Origin: Apostichopus japonicus
Taxonomy: Eukaryota; Echinodermata; Holothuroidea; Aspidochirotida; Stichopodidae
Length of the DNA stretch: 64,000 nt
Assembly: GCF_037975245.1 (NCBI RefSeq)
Contig: NC_092568.1
Span: forward strand, 29,107,501 to 29,171,500
Direction: 5' to 3'
Position numbers and translations under genes: made by a program
Part shown: positions 62,761-64,000 of the stretch, one piece after another
How the letters are laid out: each line of letters opens with the position of its first letter
Numbering within the stretch: position 1 is the first letter of the stretch
The notes under the pieces: generated by a model
The model's database searches: none
What the model was told of the DNA's origin: nothing
What the model saw: the letters and a program-made list of their open reading frames with translations, nothing else

Positions 62761-64000
62761 TAGACACAGACCAACGAGAGTGATAACGTTGGGAGGAGGC
62801 ATGTAAGCGAGGAAGCGAATTCAAAAAGCAATGCACAGTAACTGTATACAATTCTCACGATTCTCTCGTCATCCCTCACTGCAATCCCTTTACAAGTATA
62901 ATATTAACTCCTTAACTGAAAGATAAATCACTGCAAACTCTGATCCTGACTACACACAACTTATATACATATATATCTATTTCATATGTATATATATTAC
63001 AAACCTGATCCACTTCAAGGAATGTAATCTTCCTTACAAATAATCAAACAGAAATACTGGCTCTCAACACTTTATCTCATGCTAATTATTTCAAAAGAAA
63101 ACCTCCACTCCTGAAAACAATGCCAGTGGGAATCCTCATATCGAATTGCCTTACCGTGATAGCGATATGCCTTGATTACTTGTTCCAAGGGCAAAAAGAA
63201 AAAACAGTTCCAATTAAATGTCACTGTGCTCACCACTATTTTTTTTACCTTTTCTTTTGTTTTCTTTTATTTCTCTTGGGGGGGAGAGGGGAAAGGGGGG
63301 GTAGGGAGGGATAAATCATTTTGTGTTCCTTCCACAGCACTCACGGTATATAGAAACCAGCATTTCATTAAATTGGATAAACATTTCTCATCAGATGACG
63401 ACTCCTAAGATCCTCTGACAATCGAGAGAGAGATAGTTTGATGATGCTACTGGAAAAGTAGATAAGATCAACATCCAATTTTATTATCCAAGAGCAAGGA
63501 GATCGGTGGCTAGCAAAATTAAAAACGCGAGGAGAAGGTATGGCGAGTCATTTCCATCTAACGAAGGAACAGCGAGACGTGGCCGTGACTGTCATCAATT
63601 CTGATTACAAACTGATTTATCATGAGGGAGATTCCTATTCCGTTCGTACTTTGAATGGAATCAGAAGAAAACTTTGATAAAATTTGAAAGGCCTGTTCCT
63701 GTGAGAGATTAAAGCCATAAAAGGCATTTATTTTGTTGGATGATTCTGGAAGATGTCTGTGACCTGGTATTTGCTGCAAGAGATGCAATATTAACCTCTC
63801 TGAGATTAAATTTCATGCTCCAAAACCAAAACAGTAATAATTTCATATTGCCGTGAATATTAAACTTATAGTGTAACATGGATGGGAGTGCTACTGGATT
63901 TGACGATGTGCAAGTTTGATACGCAGTGAGTGTTACTTACAGAGTTCTTCAGGATGTTATAAAGAGCTGCAGCCATCCAGAATTATTCAAGGGCAATGTT
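62761..64000. other. Non-coding 5' flank to window end
   Basis: TATA-rich stretch at about 62958-63000 and a G run around 63278-63300; no gene supported. Confidence 0.45.

Noticed and set aside
62135-62851. 238-codon minus-strand open frame, the longest in the window
   Set aside because: It opens at TTG with no early ATG, spans the repeat-family copy at 62590-62760 and shows no domain; kept only as part of the repeat-family observation.

Overview
The window is eukaryotic and AT-rich. It holds long introns, many microsatellites and dispersed repeats, and no operons or bacterial signals. I can support one protein-coding gene: a complete alpha-(1,6)-fucosyltransferase (FUT8 family) on the minus strand. 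Its nine coding exons lie between 37240 (start) and 6422 (stop). All eight introns are GT-AG and every junction phase is consistent. The exons add up to 1764 nt, predicting 587 residues, against 575 for human FUT8. The protein has a type II membrane anchor, a coiled-coil stem, a GT23 catalytic domain with every active-site residue and disulphide cysteine I could check, and a C-terminal SH3-like domain.

Organism: the close FUT8 match, 0.75-10.5 kb introns, tRNA-derived SINE copies, Penelope-like and CR1/L2-like relics and DR1-bearing tandem repeats suggest a marine invertebrate. An echinoderm such as a sea cucumber is my best guess, but this is inference; no marker sequence proves it.

Layout, left to right. 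1-6421 is 3' flank or 3' UTR: a reversed SINE, a TA tract, a Penelope-tail-like motif, a pair of ~240 bp direct repeats, an 18 bp perfect hairpin and a ~296 bp tandem duplication. 6422-37446 is the FUT8 gene. Intron 8 holds a 21 bp minisatellite. Intron 3 holds a palindromic MITE-like element and an orphan open frame. Intron 2 holds a 100 bp duplication, a TACATGTA array, DR1-bearing ~140 bp repeats, a SINE and a hammerhead-like Penelope tail. The first coding exon seems to begin at a splice acceptor at 37446, so a non-coding first exon should lie upstream. 37447-64000 is 5' flank or a 5' UTR intron with no coding gene I can support. It holds a hAT terminus, a second DR1-type array, a 200 bp polypurine tract, two tandem arrays, a CR1/L2 3' end, a CRE-bearing CpG-containing stretch that could be the promoter, and a Penelope relic in a ~100 bp inverted repeat. 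It also holds a recurring, always plus-oriented repeat family of about ten copies.

I found no novel multi-gene system. The most unusual signals are the ribozyme-like Penelope tails, the repeat family upstream of FUT8, the DR1 sites inside a tandem repeat, and the uORF-rich FUT8 leader.
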